Shown in pieces: positions 1 through 6,472 of a stretch of 40,584 bases of DNA; positions within the stretch are counted from its first letter, which is position 1; the number at the start of each line of letters is the position of its first letter. Source of the DNA: a virus; the IMG/VR virus record IMGVR_UViG_3300006919_000130, positions 1 through 40,584 of that record; one strand, 5' to 3'. The notes below the pieces were generated by a model. That model was not told the origin of the DNA. It saw only the letters and a list, made by a program, of their open reading frames with translations, and did no database searches. Both the position numbers and the translations under genes were made by a program.

Positions 1-50
1 GTTTGAAACACCTCGCAAGTGCTGCGCCGCAAAGGACCCGACCAGTGACC

Positions 51-64
51 AGTACAAATGTACT
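51..64. promoter_or_regulatory. Cyanobacterial-type LexA box (predicted)
   Basis: The 14-mer AGTACAAATGTACT fits the published cyanobacterial LexA consensus RGTACNNNDGTWCB at every position and is an almost perfect inverted repeat. A TATAAC -10-like hexamer starts at 62 on the plus strand and overlaps the box, as expected if a repressor blocks a promoter. No plus-strand gene is visible downstream within the window, so the controlled gene is unknown. A single 14-bp match can arise by chance. Confidence 0.4.
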
Positions 65-154
65 ATAACATTTAGTGCCGCAACTTTTGCCCCAATTCTT
101 TACACTTTATGTTTGGCCGCTATTTGTTAACGAAGATTGCCCGTAGCTGGACAC

Positions 155-182
155 AAAAAAATCCCCAGGATTGCCCTGGGGA
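155..182 (-). terminator. Rho-independent terminator
   Basis: On the minus strand an 8-bp stem TCCCCAGG/CCTGGGGA (arms 175-182 and 162-169 on the plus strand, 5-nt loop) is followed by a run of seven Ts. It lies 18 bp after the stop of the GP88-like gene and closes the five-gene minus-strand cassette. The rest of 1-199 shows no convincing gene. Confidence 0.9.
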
Positions 183-199
183 AGATATATTTTGATTGA

Positions 200-1045
200 T
201 CAAATCACACAGAAGTTAGATATATCTTCCTTGCTATATATTGTGCCGCGTGGTTGCTTAAATCTCAGGCCAATAATGCAACCCGCGACATCGTCAAAGC
301 GAGAATCTGAAATGTCACCGTCAAGGACTGGCAACCGATATCCGCACAAATTTATAAATTCTGGCAATGGTTCTGATTTTTTGATGTTAAAAGCAGCCGC
401 GACGTTGACGCCGTTCTTAATACCATCAGCAACAATTTTGTGGTTTTTGATGTTATCGTGGCCGTCAAAACTTACGGTAAGATGATAGTTTAAATCGCGA
501 CATTTCTGCCAATTGCGCTTAAGCTTGGAATAATCATAAAATAAGATATTGTGGCCTAAGAATGCCTCCAAAATATTATCGTACTTTCCAGCGTTAATTT
601 TAATTCCAAACTTATATTGTGCAAAATAAGCGACATCTGGCGACAGATTAAATGTTAGATTCTCCCACATAATATCTGAAGTTGCATTAAGCCTAAATGC
701 AATTGTTTCGCCCTGATGCTTATATATTGCGCGGCAGATTGCCAGAAATAATGTTTCGAGATACAAGCTATTATCAACGGCAAAAGCTAAAGTTTGGCGC
801 AACCTTTTAGCATTCTTACCTTTCATATAGGCTGGATTGCCTGCAAAATGTAGACATGTTTTTTTGCAATTGCCAGCGCCAGGGCAAACATTTATAGCGC
901 CAGATAAATCAGACGGTAACATATGATGAGGGAAAGTTTTTATATCATTCTTTTCAGTTTTTGGATTTATTCCAAACATTTCAGTGTAAGAAATGCTGTG
1001 ATTTTTTTGATAAGTTTTTAGTTTGTGCGGAAGATGGAGAGGCAT
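200..1045 (-). CDS. GP88-like cysteine-motif phage protein
   Basis: 281 aa. Residues 50-66 carry a CPGAGNCKKTC motif (Cys54, Cys60, Cys64), followed about 60 residues later by AFRLNATSD. This resembles the phage 'gene product 88' family (PF17338), which has a CPGA...C...C motif and then R-x-N-x-S/T-x-D. The family is widespread in phages and its biochemical role is not known; the clustered cysteines suggest metal binding. It is the last gene of a tightly packed AT-rich cassette, 23 bp after the 59-aa gene, and is followed by a terminator. The family assignment is from memory and was not searched. Confidence 0.6.
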   Translation of the reverse strand: MPLHLPHKLKTYQKNHSISYTEMFGINPKTEKNDIKTFPHHMLPSDLSGAINVCPGAGNCKKTCLHFAGNPAYMKGKNAKRLRQTLAFAVDNSLYLETLFLAICRAIYKHQGETIAFRLNATSDIMWENLTFNLSPDVAYFAQYKFGIKINAGKYDNILEAFLGHNILFYDYSKLKRNWQKCRDLNYHLTVSFDGHDNIKNHKIVADGIKNGVNVAAAFNIKKSEPLPEFINLCGYRLPVLDGDISDSRFDDVAGCIIGLRFKQPRGTIYSKEDISNFCVI

Positions 1046-1068
1046 GATGAAAACAATTAAGGGGAAAA

Positions 1069-1248
1069 TTAAATGTTAATTGTTACTCTGAGAACATTTT
1101 TTAGGGTTTTTTCGCATTCGTCTGTCTCATCTGCTAGTCGTTCAAAATTTTGAAATAAAAACTTAATGTCATCGTCTTCATCAATTAATGGCTCTAAGTG
1201 ATAAAGAAGGGCAGACAATTCGCCGTGGTTAATAAGAAAGGATTTCAT
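1069..1248 (-). CDS. Small acidic hypothetical protein (59 aa)
   Basis: Translated by eye: it begins MKSFLINHGELSALLYHLEP, ends with TLKNVLRVTINI, and the centre is very acidic (LIDEDDD). The ATG at 1248-1246 lies 6 nt after the TGA of the preceding gene, and the stop lies 23 nt before the next start. This spacing and its fit in the coupled run of genes are the main support. Amphipathic leucine spacing suggests a helical protein. No family recognised. Confidence 0.6.
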   Translation of the reverse strand: MKSFLINHGELSALLYHLEPLIDEDDDIKFLFQNFERLADETDECEKTLKNVLRVTINI

Positions 1249-1254
1249 GGTAAA

Positions 1255-1536
1255 TCAAATGTTTTTGAAAAAGTTGGCAGACTTAATTAGCATTTTGTAC
1301 TGTCTGGGTTTTAAGTTGATTTTATAGTTATATTCTGCCTCTAATGCATCCTGCCTTAAATGTTCGGGAACTGCATAATGGCCCATATATCCCTCATCAT
1401 AAAAAATACCCTCTTTTAAATCATAATAACTACGGCGAGGGTTTCCGTTAAAATCGTTCTCCGTGCAAATGTAAACAATCCGGACATTTTGCTGCTGATA
1501 ATTTGTTAAAGTTGCGAAAAATTCGTGAGAAAACAT
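1255..1536 (-). CDS. Hypothetical protein (93 aa)
   Basis: Begins MFSHEFFATLTNY and is rich in Tyr and Asn. The frame is open upstream to a TTG at 1542, but the ATG at 1536-1534 is preferred because it comes just after the TGA (1541-1539) of the 35-aa ORF (TGATCATG arrangement), which suggests re-initiation. The next gene starts 6 nt after its stop. No family recognised. AT-rich codon use matches its cassette neighbours and differs from the genes after 2437. Confidence 0.65.
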   Translation of the reverse strand: MFSHEFFATLTNYQQQNVRIVYICTENDFNGNPRRSYYDLKEGIFYDEGYMGHYAVPEHLRQDALEAEYNYKINLKPRQYKMLIKSANFFKNI

Positions 1537-1538
1537 GA

Positions 1539-1646
1539 TCAAAATTTAGGAAGAACAGGGGATTTTTTGTTAAGCCAGGCTGGCTGTTTAGGGTAATTCT
1601 TCTCACCAGGCAGAAGAACTTGCTTACGTTGAATGATATTTAGCAT
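1539..1646 (-). CDS. Micro-ORF (35 aa), translationally coupled
   Basis: Read by eye: MLNIIQRKQVLLPGEKNYPK followed by QPAWLNKKSPVLPKF. Its ATG (1646-1644) overlaps the TGA of the 75-aa gene as TGATG. Its own TGA (1541-1539) lies 2 nt before the ATG of the 93-aa gene. The exact junctions at both ends make it a likely real coupling peptide or small protein. It is basic and Pro/Lys-rich. No family recognised. Confidence 0.5.
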   Translation of the reverse strand: MLNIIQRKQVLLPGEKNYPKQPAWLNKKSPVLPKF

Positions 1647-1873
1647 CAGAAATCACCGCAAACAAATTCTACATTTAGTGCGCACAATTTAGGGTCTGCG
1701 AACTTACTGGAGAGAATGCGACCTTTAAGGGCTGCCAGTCGTTCGGCGTTGCGCTTGTTGTGCTGTTTCTGAGGGAGTCTGGCAGGCTTAGAGATAGGGC
1801 AGATCTCAGTTCTCAGTGAACCGAGATAGTGCCAACCGTCAAGGCCAGCGGAGCGAACTAGAAAGCGTTGCAT
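1646..1873 (-). CDS. Basic hypothetical protein (75 aa), first gene of cassette
   Basis: Starts MQRFLVRSAGLDGWHYLGSL, with a strongly basic centre (PARLPQKQHNKRNAERLAALKGR) that could bind nucleic acid. It ends in a TGATG overlap with the 35-aa ORF. It is the first gene after the repeat-rich non-coding stretch 1874-2436, so its promoter should lie there. No clear Shine-Dalgarno sequence is seen before the ATG. Function unknown. Confidence 0.55.
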   Translation of the reverse strand: MQRFLVRSAGLDGWHYLGSLRTEICPISKPARLPQKQHNKRNAERLAALKGRILSSKFADPKLCALNVEFVCGDF

Positions 1874-1966
1874 AATAAGTGAAACAAGGTAAATGGCCGA
1901 TCAGCTCAGTGCCTCTCGGTTGAAACCAATATAAGGGCACAAGACGCCATAGGCCAGTAAAAAATA

Positions 1967-1987
1967 GACGGTATGCCGATTGTCACA
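1967..1987. repeat. 21-bp direct repeat, copy 1
   Basis: GACGGTATGCCGATTGTCAC(A), repeated with one mismatch 75 bp downstream at 2042-2062. It lies upstream of the minus-strand cassette. It could be an operator pair; no inverted symmetry is obvious. Confidence 0.75.
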
Positions 1988-2041
1988 AGGTGGCAGCCTG
2001 GGGCTTCTACAGGATCACCGCCCATAGTCCAGAATTCTCGG

Positions 2042-2062
2042 GACGGTATCCCGATTGTCACA
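2042..2062. repeat. 21-bp direct repeat, copy 2
   Basis: GACGGTATCCCGATTGTCAC(A), one mismatch from the copy at 1967. It ends 13 bp before the 55-bp tandem repeats. Confidence 0.75.
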
Positions 2063-2075
2063 GCAGGACAGTTGT

Positions 2076-2262
2076 TGTTAGATTGACATCGAAAAAATAA
2101 ATAAGACTAACTCGATATAAAATAACTAAATGTTAGATTGATATCGAAATAATAAATAAAGCTAACTCGATATAAAATAACTAAATGTTAGATTAATATC
2201 GAAATAATTATTGTCGCTCTATTTTACATTTAACTAAATGTCAAATTAACATCAAAATAATT
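2076..2262. repeat. 55-bp tandem repeats (iteron-like), 3 copies plus a decayed fourth
   Basis: Units start with TGTTAGATTRAYATCGAA at 2076, 2131 and 2186 (spacing 55 and 55), and a degenerate unit TGTCAAATTAACATCAAA starts at 2239. The first two units differ at only a few positions over all 55 bp and end TAAAATAACTAAA. Each full unit also holds opposed ATCGA and TCGAT half-sites (for example GATATCGAA ... CTCGATAT), so each has a loose inverted repeat. An AT-rich tract follows. The arrangement resembles iterons of a replication origin, a partition site or a multi-copy operator. Confidence 0.8.
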
Positions 2263-2369
2263 ATTGCAAAAATATTATAATATTTACAAAAAATTTACAA
2301 AATAAAAATATTTTTGGCGTACATAAAAAGGCAGACGTTGTGTCTGCCTCTGTGTATGCCTTTATATAT

Positions 2370-2439
2370 GTGTGTAAAACCGACCCCTTGCGAGTCCCGC
2401 GCTTGTATGTAAAACCGGATGTCTGCGAGTCCCGCGCTA
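2370..2439. repeat. 35-bp tandem duplication (GTAAAACCG ... GCGAGTCCCGCGCT)
   Basis: Two copies in direct orientation: GTAAAACCG at 2374 and 2409, each followed about 15 bp later by TGCGAGTCCCGCGCT. The second copy ends at the stop of the zinc-motif gene (2437). A related third copy, ATAAAACCGAGTGTCTGCGAGTC, lies at 4384-4406 at the start of the small membrane protein gene. Meaning unknown. Confidence 0.7.
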
Positions 2440-2910
2440 TTCCAGCTCCAGGCGCTCTTCAAAGGGCTTGTCACCGTCAGCGACAGGCATGTTCAGGATC
2501 GCCAGGTCTGCAGGGCTCTCACCATGGATTGCATGCCGCCAGCGTGCAGAGCCGATTGACTCCTTGCCGGTGAAATGCATGGCAATGATCTTGGCCGCAG
2601 CATCGAGCGTTGGCTTGAAAGGATCGCCCTCAATGGCGATGGTGGCCGTCATCGGCAGAGTGACATCCTTGCCGGTGTGAAAGCGCACCATGCGCCACAG
2701 AAACCAAGCTCGTGGATCATCAGGACGCTTGCTGCGCACTGTGCGGGGCTTGCGACCTTTGATCGCGGCACATAGCTGCTCCAGGTCCGGCGCTTCAAAG
2801 GTGCCACGACCATCGCAGCAGGTGCATTGAACCTTGGTGCCATCGTTGCGCCAGTGATCGACCTCGCCAAGGCCACCACAGCGGGTGCAGTTAAGAACGG
2901 AAGGGGACAT
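2437..2910 (-). CDS. Small protein with DnaJ-like CxxCxGxG zinc motifs
   Basis: 157 aa from the ATG at 2910. That start is favoured by a GGAGG (plus-strand CCTCC at 2921-2925) ten bases upstream; the open frame extends a little further to a TTG at 2916. The N-terminus has CTRCGGLGEV (Cys8, Cys11) and CTCCDGRG (Cys29, Cys32), a pair like the zinc-binding repeats of DnaJ. The remaining 120 residues match nothing I recognise. Such small DnaJ-zinc-like proteins are common in phages; binding of nucleic acid or protein is a guess. It starts 22 bp after the 107-aa gene, so the two are probably co-transcribed. Confidence 0.65.
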   Translation of the reverse strand: MSPSVLNCTRCGGLGEVDHWRNDGTKVQCTCCDGRGTFEAPDLEQLCAAIKGRKPRTVRSKRPDDPRAWFLWRMVRFHTGKDVTLPMTATIAIEGDPFKPTLDAAAKIIAMHFTGKESIGSARWRHAIHGESPADLAILNMPVADGDKPFEERLELE

Positions 2911-2931
2911 GATCAAATTTCCTCCAGGTAA

Positions 2932-3255
2932 TCAGGCGTTAACAGGAACAGCAATAGCGCGGACGTTCTCACGGAAGATGCCAGTGCCAACGGAGACACG
3001 TTTCTCTCGGTCCCAGGTGCAGACCTCACTGCCCTGCAACTCGGCTCGCGTGGACCATCTGCGGTTGTGGGCAAGAGCCTTCTGCGCCAGATCAAGACGA
3101 CCGGCCCAGGTGACATTTTGGTTAGCAACAGTCCCGTCGCTATAGGTGATCTCTAGGTAAACGGCGTGTGTGTAAGTGCGAGCAGTCTTGCGGGTGAACA
3201 CCTCGCCGTTGTCGGCGGTTGCGGTGATCTTGCGGGGCTTGATGGCGGTTGTCAT
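2932..3255 (-). CDS. Hypothetical protein (107 aa)
   Basis: Starts MTTAIKPRKITATADNGEVF. Composition is mixed, with a TWAG segment and alternating hydrophobic positions suggesting a beta-rich fold. It is the first gene behind the conserved 60-bp element at 3283-3341 and is followed closely by the zinc-motif gene. No membrane segment or signal peptide. Function not recognised. Confidence 0.6.
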   Translation of the reverse strand: MTTAIKPRKITATADNGEVFTRKTARTYTHAVYLEITYSDGTVANQNVTWAGRLDLAQKALAHNRRWSTRAELQGSEVCTWDREKRVSVGTGIFRENVRAIAVPVNA

Positions 3256-3282
3256 GAGGTTGCTGGCTGTTGTTGATGTACG

Positions 3283-3341
3283 AAGTATGCCAGCGCTAGC
3301 TAGCGCTGCACAGAATTAGTAGACACTTCTTAATTGGCACA
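3283..3341 (-). promoter_or_regulatory. Conserved 60-bp intergenic element, copy A
   Basis: Shares with 4184-4243 both ends and nearly the same length (59 versus 60 bp): AAGYATGCCAGCGCTAGC on one side and GTRGACACTTHTTAATTGGC on the other. The centre of this copy is the perfect palindrome AGCGCTAGCTAGCGCT. Each copy sits just upstream of a minus-strand gene (107-aa and DUF2786). A shared promoter plus operator is the simplest reading. I see no good -10/-35 pair, so the sigma factor is unclear. Confidence 0.55.
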
Positions 3342-3357
3342 GGCCCCCGAAGGGGCC
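3342..3357 (-). terminator. UUCG-capped hairpin after the DUF2786 gene (possible terminator)
   Basis: In minus-strand RNA this reads GGCCCC-UUCG-GGGGCC, a 6-bp GC stem with the very stable C(UUCG)G tetraloop, 8 bp after the stop codon. No U-run follows, so it may be a weak or factor-assisted terminator, or an mRNA 3'-end stabiliser. Confidence 0.45.
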
Positions 3358-3365
3358 AGCCGCGA

Positions 3366-4148
3366 TCAATACCCGGTCAGAGCAGGTGCGCTGCTGCGCG
3401 ACATCTGGCGACTGACTGAAGTGCTGTTGCCTGCAGCCACGCCAGCTCTGGTGCCCGACCCACCGAAGGTGGCAGCCCTGCCAGAGCCCAGGCGAGGGAA
3501 GCGGTGCTTGACAAGGGCCTGCACCTCACGCTGCTCAATCTCATTGCGCTTCAGCAGGGCCAGGCCACCGCCGACTTCCGGAGCCTGGCAGCGCTCTTCG
3601 TGCTCTTGCTGCTTGCGCTGCTCACGCAGCTTCTGGCCGATCGCCCTGGCAAAGCCCTTGCGGAAATTGCCACGGAAAGCGCGATCACCATGAAAGCCCG
3701 CAGCAACATGCTCGGCTTTGGCCTTGTCGGCGAGCTTTTCCATCACCTCATAGAGGTACTCGTAATACAGCTCGATCTGGACCTTGTTGCCTTTGGTGGC
3801 AAGCACCTCGATCACAGACTGATTCTCGAAGTAGCCAGGCTCCCCAGCGCGAGCGCTGCGGTTGACTGTCTGACCATTGAAGTGCTCAGCAACGCGGGAG
3901 AGCAGCGACCAAGCAGCGTGATCCACACGCTTGAAAGGCTTGCCCATGCACCAGTAAACGGCAACATCGCGCTCAGGGTCATAGTCGGGTGAGCACTCGT
4001 CAGGGGAGATACCGTGCTCCTTGCAGAGCTTCTCGACAAAGGCTGCTGCGTTAGCTGCTTCGCCAGGGTTGTCGGACTGCTGCATGCGGAGCAGCTTGCT
4101 GATCTTGGCTTTGACGGAATCAGAGGTACACATAATTGAGAAAGGCAT
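3366..4148 (-). CDS. DUF2786-domain phage protein
   Basis: 260 aa. Residues 12-48 match the DUF2786 pattern: VKAKISKLLRM, then an NPGEAANAAAFVEKLCKEHG helix pair ending at HGIS. The middle part (about 60-150) would be the domain that often follows DUF2786 in phages (DUF7168-like). The C-terminal 90 residues are basic and low-complexity (REQRKQQEHEER), suggesting an exposed tail. Function is unknown; the family is frequent near phage replication genes. The ATG at 4133 is an alternative start. Element B lies directly upstream. Confidence 0.7.
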   Translation of the reverse strand: MPFSIMCTSDSVKAKISKLLRMQQSDNPGEAANAAAFVEKLCKEHGISPDECSPDYDPERDVAVYWCMGKPFKRVDHAAWSLLSRVAEHFNGQTVNRSARAGEPGYFENQSVIEVLATKGNKVQIELYYEYLYEVMEKLADKAKAEHVAAGFHGDRAFRGNFRKGFARAIGQKLREQRKQQEHEERCQAPEVGGGLALLKRNEIEQREVQALVKHRFPRLGSGRAATFGGSGTRAGVAAGNSTSVSRQMSRSSAPALTGY

Positions 4149-4183
4149 CTAAGGTGTCGCGTGCCGTTCGCTTGCGACACACA

Positions 4184-4243
4184 AAGCATGCCAGCGCTAG
4201 CGCTCATTAGCGCCAGTTCAGTGGACACTTATTAATTGGCACA
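4184..4243 (-). promoter_or_regulatory. Conserved 60-bp intergenic element, copy B
   Basis: Second copy of the element at 3283-3341. It contains the perfect palindrome AGCGCTAGCGCT and ends with GTGGACACTTATTAATTGGC plus ACA. It fills the gap between the small membrane protein gene (ends 4244) and the DUF2786 gene (starts 4148), so it probably drives or controls the latter. Confidence 0.55.
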
Positions 4244-4414
4244 TCACCTGCCGATGCTCTTGCAGGCGGCCACCACGCCTCGATCACAATCACGAGCCGT
4301 CATCTCCTGGAAGGCATCATGCAGGCCCAGGGCAAGAACCCCTAGGCCAATGAACACGAACGCGTATGAGGCCAGCTCAGCCCATAAAACCGAGTGTCTG
4401 CGAGTCTCTCTCAT
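4244..4414 (-). CDS. Small single-span membrane protein (56 aa)
   Basis: Starts MRETRRHSVLWAELASYAFV from the ATG at 4414, which overlaps the TGA of the preceding zinc-ribbon gene as ATGA; this overlap decides the start. Residues 9-31 form one hydrophobic span after a basic N-terminus, predicting N-in topology. The C-terminal 20 residues contain two cysteines (RDCDRG and AACKSIG). Function unknown. Confidence 0.6.
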   Translation of the reverse strand: MRETRRHSVLWAELASYAFVFIGLGVLALGLHDAFQEMTARDCDRGVVAACKSIGR

Positions 4415-5070
4415 GCCTTGACCTTGATGCAACCGTCAGGGATGCCGCCTGCTTGCAGGATCGCTTCATCCAGCTCAGGGAGGTAAATGCCAAGACCAGG
4501 ATCCTCTCGATGCATCAGCAGGTCCACGCCGGTGTGGCGCTCGGCCAGAAAGTCCTTGAACAGCTGAAACGTGCGATAGGGCAGATCCACCTGCTCACCA
4601 TCAAGCATGAACAGGTGAACTGAGCGATTGCCTGAGCTATCAGCCCATTCCAGGGCCTGATTGTCAGGCAGGTGCTTGTCACTGAAAACCTGAACAGCAC
4701 GATCGAACCTGCGATCGATCACCAGGACAAGGTCAGGACGTGACCAACCGGGCAGCTCTTCCTTGGTGATGATGTACTCAGATTCTGGATGGGAAAGACG
4801 GGACATCAGGATTCTCTTGGTTTTGCCGAAAGTGCAGCCGCCGCGCTTGTACTGAGCTTTCCAGTGATAAGTGGGCTGCAAGTCCTTGCGGGTCACGTTT
4901 GGACCCACAGTCCAGTCGTACTTGCGCACCATGGCCCTGCAGTTAGTGCATTGCAGAGCGGAGAAGCCCAGGTGATAAACGCGGCTGACGTGGTTGCAGT
5001 GCGGGCAGCGCACCAGGCGACCGTGCATCGTCACGCGATGGCTGGTGGTAAGAGGCTCGAAATAAGGCAT
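4411..5070 (-). CDS. Zinc-ribbon hypothetical protein (219 aa)
   Basis: From the ATG at 5070 (TGATG overlap with the preceding gene; a GTG one codon upstream is also possible). A four-cysteine zinc ribbon lies at residues 22-44: CPHC, 15 residues, CTNC. The remainder is mixed alpha/beta, with a possible strand-acid segment LVLVIDRRFDRAVQVF. I do not recognise the family. It could bind nucleic acid; its position between replication genes fits but does not prove this. Confidence 0.6.
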   Translation of the reverse strand: MPYFEPLTTSHRVTMHGRLVRCPHCNHVSRVYHLGFSALQCTNCRAMVRKYDWTVGPNVTRKDLQPTYHWKAQYKRGGCTFGKTKRILMSRLSHPESEYIITKEELPGWSRPDLVLVIDRRFDRAVQVFSDKHLPDNQALEWADSSGNRSVHLFMLDGEQVDLPYRTFQLFKDFLAERHTGVDLLMHREDPGLGIYLPELDEAILQAGGIPDGCIKVKA

Positions 5071-5480
5071 CACTCAAGACCTCTGTAAGCGCGATCTTGA
5101 GCAGATGCATGACGGTATACATCTGCGCTGAGATCTGCGATAAATTCGCGCCAATCAATCTCGCCCCAAGTTCTGTTATCCCCCATGGAGCTATATGGGA
5201 TGACATGAGGAGGCATAGCCGCCAAGATCGCAATCATCATTGTGTGAATATGAGACGGCGATGGCTCGACAGACAGGTCATAGCCAAGCGCTTCAATCTT
5301 CTCGCCTACACGGCGATAAGTGATTGGATACCGAGCTGCGATTTCGCGCATTGGACGCCGCAGCCTGTGAGGGTGCCAGTAGCTCATAAGATAAGTGCCG
5401 TTGGGCTTGTCGAAAGCATACAGCGCTAGCTGCTGCTCGTCAATGCTGTTACCTCGAAAGGCCAGCCGAAGTGCTTGCAA
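5070..5480 (-). CDS. Hypothetical protein with possible helix-turn-helix
   Basis: About 136 aa if it starts at the TTG at 5480; an ATT at 5444 (behind a GAGGT) or the ATG at 5387 are alternatives, so the N-terminus is uncertain. Residues RRPMREIAARYPITYRRVGE followed by KIEALG look like a recognition-helix pattern. It overlaps the 3' end of the 64-aa gene and is coupled to the zinc-ribbon gene by TGATG. A regulatory or DNA-binding role is only an inference. Confidence 0.5.
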   Translation of the reverse strand: MQALRLAFRGNSIDEQQLALYAFDKPNGTYLMSYWHPHRLRRPMREIAARYPITYRRVGEKIEALGYDLSVEPSPSHIHTMMIAILAAMPPHVIPYSSMGDNRTWGEIDWREFIADLSADVYRHASAQDRAYRGLE

Positions 5481-5620
5481 AGCTTGCGCACAACAGCGAT
5501 CCGGCTTTTTGGTACGAACAGCAGGCCATCGGTAACGTCCACGCGGAAGGGCCTGATGTTCAGACCCGCCAGCACGGTCTCTGCGTATTGGCGCTGTTCA
5601 ATCAGCTCAGGCGATGCCAT
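5426..5620 (-). CDS. Hypothetical protein (64 aa)
   Basis: Starts MASPELIEQRQYAETVLAGL at the ATG at 5620, inside the last codons of the ligase-like gene (14-bp overlap). A short helix is followed by strand-like segments (IRPFRVDVTDGLLFV). The stop lies inside the start of the next gene. The overlaps on both sides suggest a compact operon. Function unknown. Confidence 0.55.
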   Translation of the reverse strand: MASPELIEQRQYAETVLAGLNIRPFRVDVTDGLLFVPKSRIAVVRKLCKHFGWPFEVTALTSSS

Positions 5621-6458
5621 TGTTCTTCAATGCGATGGCCCAGTTCGGACACTCGAAACCTGCGCCGAGCTTACGTTGCAATTTCTGATCGAACACCTTG
5701 GCAACAACGCCATCAGTCGGCCAGCTTTTGAACAGCTTGGTGTTGAACGGCTGCCGCTCGCTGACGTGGCCTTCGCGCCATTGCTTGTACAGCTTGCAAA
5801 CCTCGGAAGGCTTTGTGCAAACGATTGTGTCTGGGACGTCAAAACCGTGCCTGCGCAAGTCCTCCATGGCCTGACTCTCGTTGGTGAGTGACCCAACCAG
5901 CCGATAAGCGCAAAACATCAGGCCAGAGCCACTGACACGGTTGAACCGCGCAGAGACTGCGGCGATTGACTGCGGCGTTCTGGAATCTTGCGAGTCCTTG
6001 GGCAGACCCCACAGCTCACCGTGGATCTCGACAGTGCCAATCGACTTGCGCTTGAGCTGCTTGGGGATGCTGTGGACAGACTCAATCAGCTCCATGGCAC
6101 AACGACCCTTGCGGGTCTGCGCCTCAGTGAGCTTGCCGTCGACATAGCGCAGGCCGATAGCGATGCCATCAATCTTGGGTTGGACGACCATGATCGGCTT
6201 CTCGGGCAGCTGCATGTACCACTCGTTAAATGACTCACGGCGGTTCTTGCGCAGACCCAGCATCACAACAGCGTCACCCTGCAGGTGCGGGTGGTGAGGA
6301 GCAGCTTTGCGCAGCTTGTCTTCAAGCTGGTCAAACTGCAGGTCGCTCATCAGAGGGGTGCCGTTGCGGTAGGCATCCTCGGCCTTCTTGTATTCGGCAG
6401 CAAGAGCAGCAACGGACATCCTGGTCAGGAATAAGATAACTTCCTCATAGTAGTCCAT
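5607..6458 (-). CDS. NAD+-dependent DNA ligase-like, adenylation region only
   Basis: 283 aa against about 670 for bacterial LigA. The N-terminus has the NAD+-specific domain Ia pattern (AYRNGTPLMSDLQFDQLE, 29-46). The nucleotidyltransferase motifs follow: QPKIDG (93-98, with Lys95 the expected adenylated residue), VEIHGELW (143-150), DGVVAKV (249-255) and PNWAIALK (271-278). It ends directly after the last motif. The OB fold, zinc finger, helix-hairpin-helix and BRCT domains are absent and no continuation follows, since the next gene begins inside its last codons. It could seal nicks with a partner, act only as an adenylyltransferase, or be a relic; the intact motifs argue against decay. The ATG at residue 14 is an alternative start. 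Confidence 0.8.
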   Translation of the reverse strand: MDYYEEVILFLTRMSVAALAAEYKKAEDAYRNGTPLMSDLQFDQLEDKLRKAAPHHPHLQGDAVVMLGLRKNRRESFNEWYMQLPEKPIMVVQPKIDGIAIGLRYVDGKLTEAQTRKGRCAMELIESVHSIPKQLKRKSIGTVEIHGELWGLPKDSQDSRTPQSIAAVSARFNRVSGSGLMFCAYRLVGSLTNESQAMEDLRRHGFDVPDTIVCTKPSEVCKLYKQWREGHVSERQPFNTKLFKSWPTDGVVAKVFDQKLQRKLGAGFECPNWAIALKNNGIA

Positions 6459-6472
6459 GCTGCATGATGCGT

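Larger units (their letters stand above)
1874..2436. other. Non-coding, AT-rich, repeat-bearing region
   Basis: About 560 bp without a credible gene. It contains a 21-bp direct repeat (1967 and 2042), 55-bp tandem repeats (2076-2262), an extremely A/T-rich tract (about 2255-2325) and a 35-bp tandem repeat (2370-2439). It separates the AT-rich cassette from the genes starting at 2437. Such a mixture fits a control region, a replication origin or a partition site. Nothing here proves which. Confidence 0.6.

Noticed and set aside
171-485. Plus-strand 104-aa ORF
   Set aside because: It starts inside the terminator and lies opposite the GP88-like gene.
3504-3992. Plus-strand 162-aa ORF
   Set aside because: It lies opposite the DUF2786 gene, which has recognisable motifs; the plus frame is a shadow.
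5475-5891. Plus-strand ORFs opposite the ligase-like gene
   Set aside because: Antisense shadow of a gene with clear motifs.
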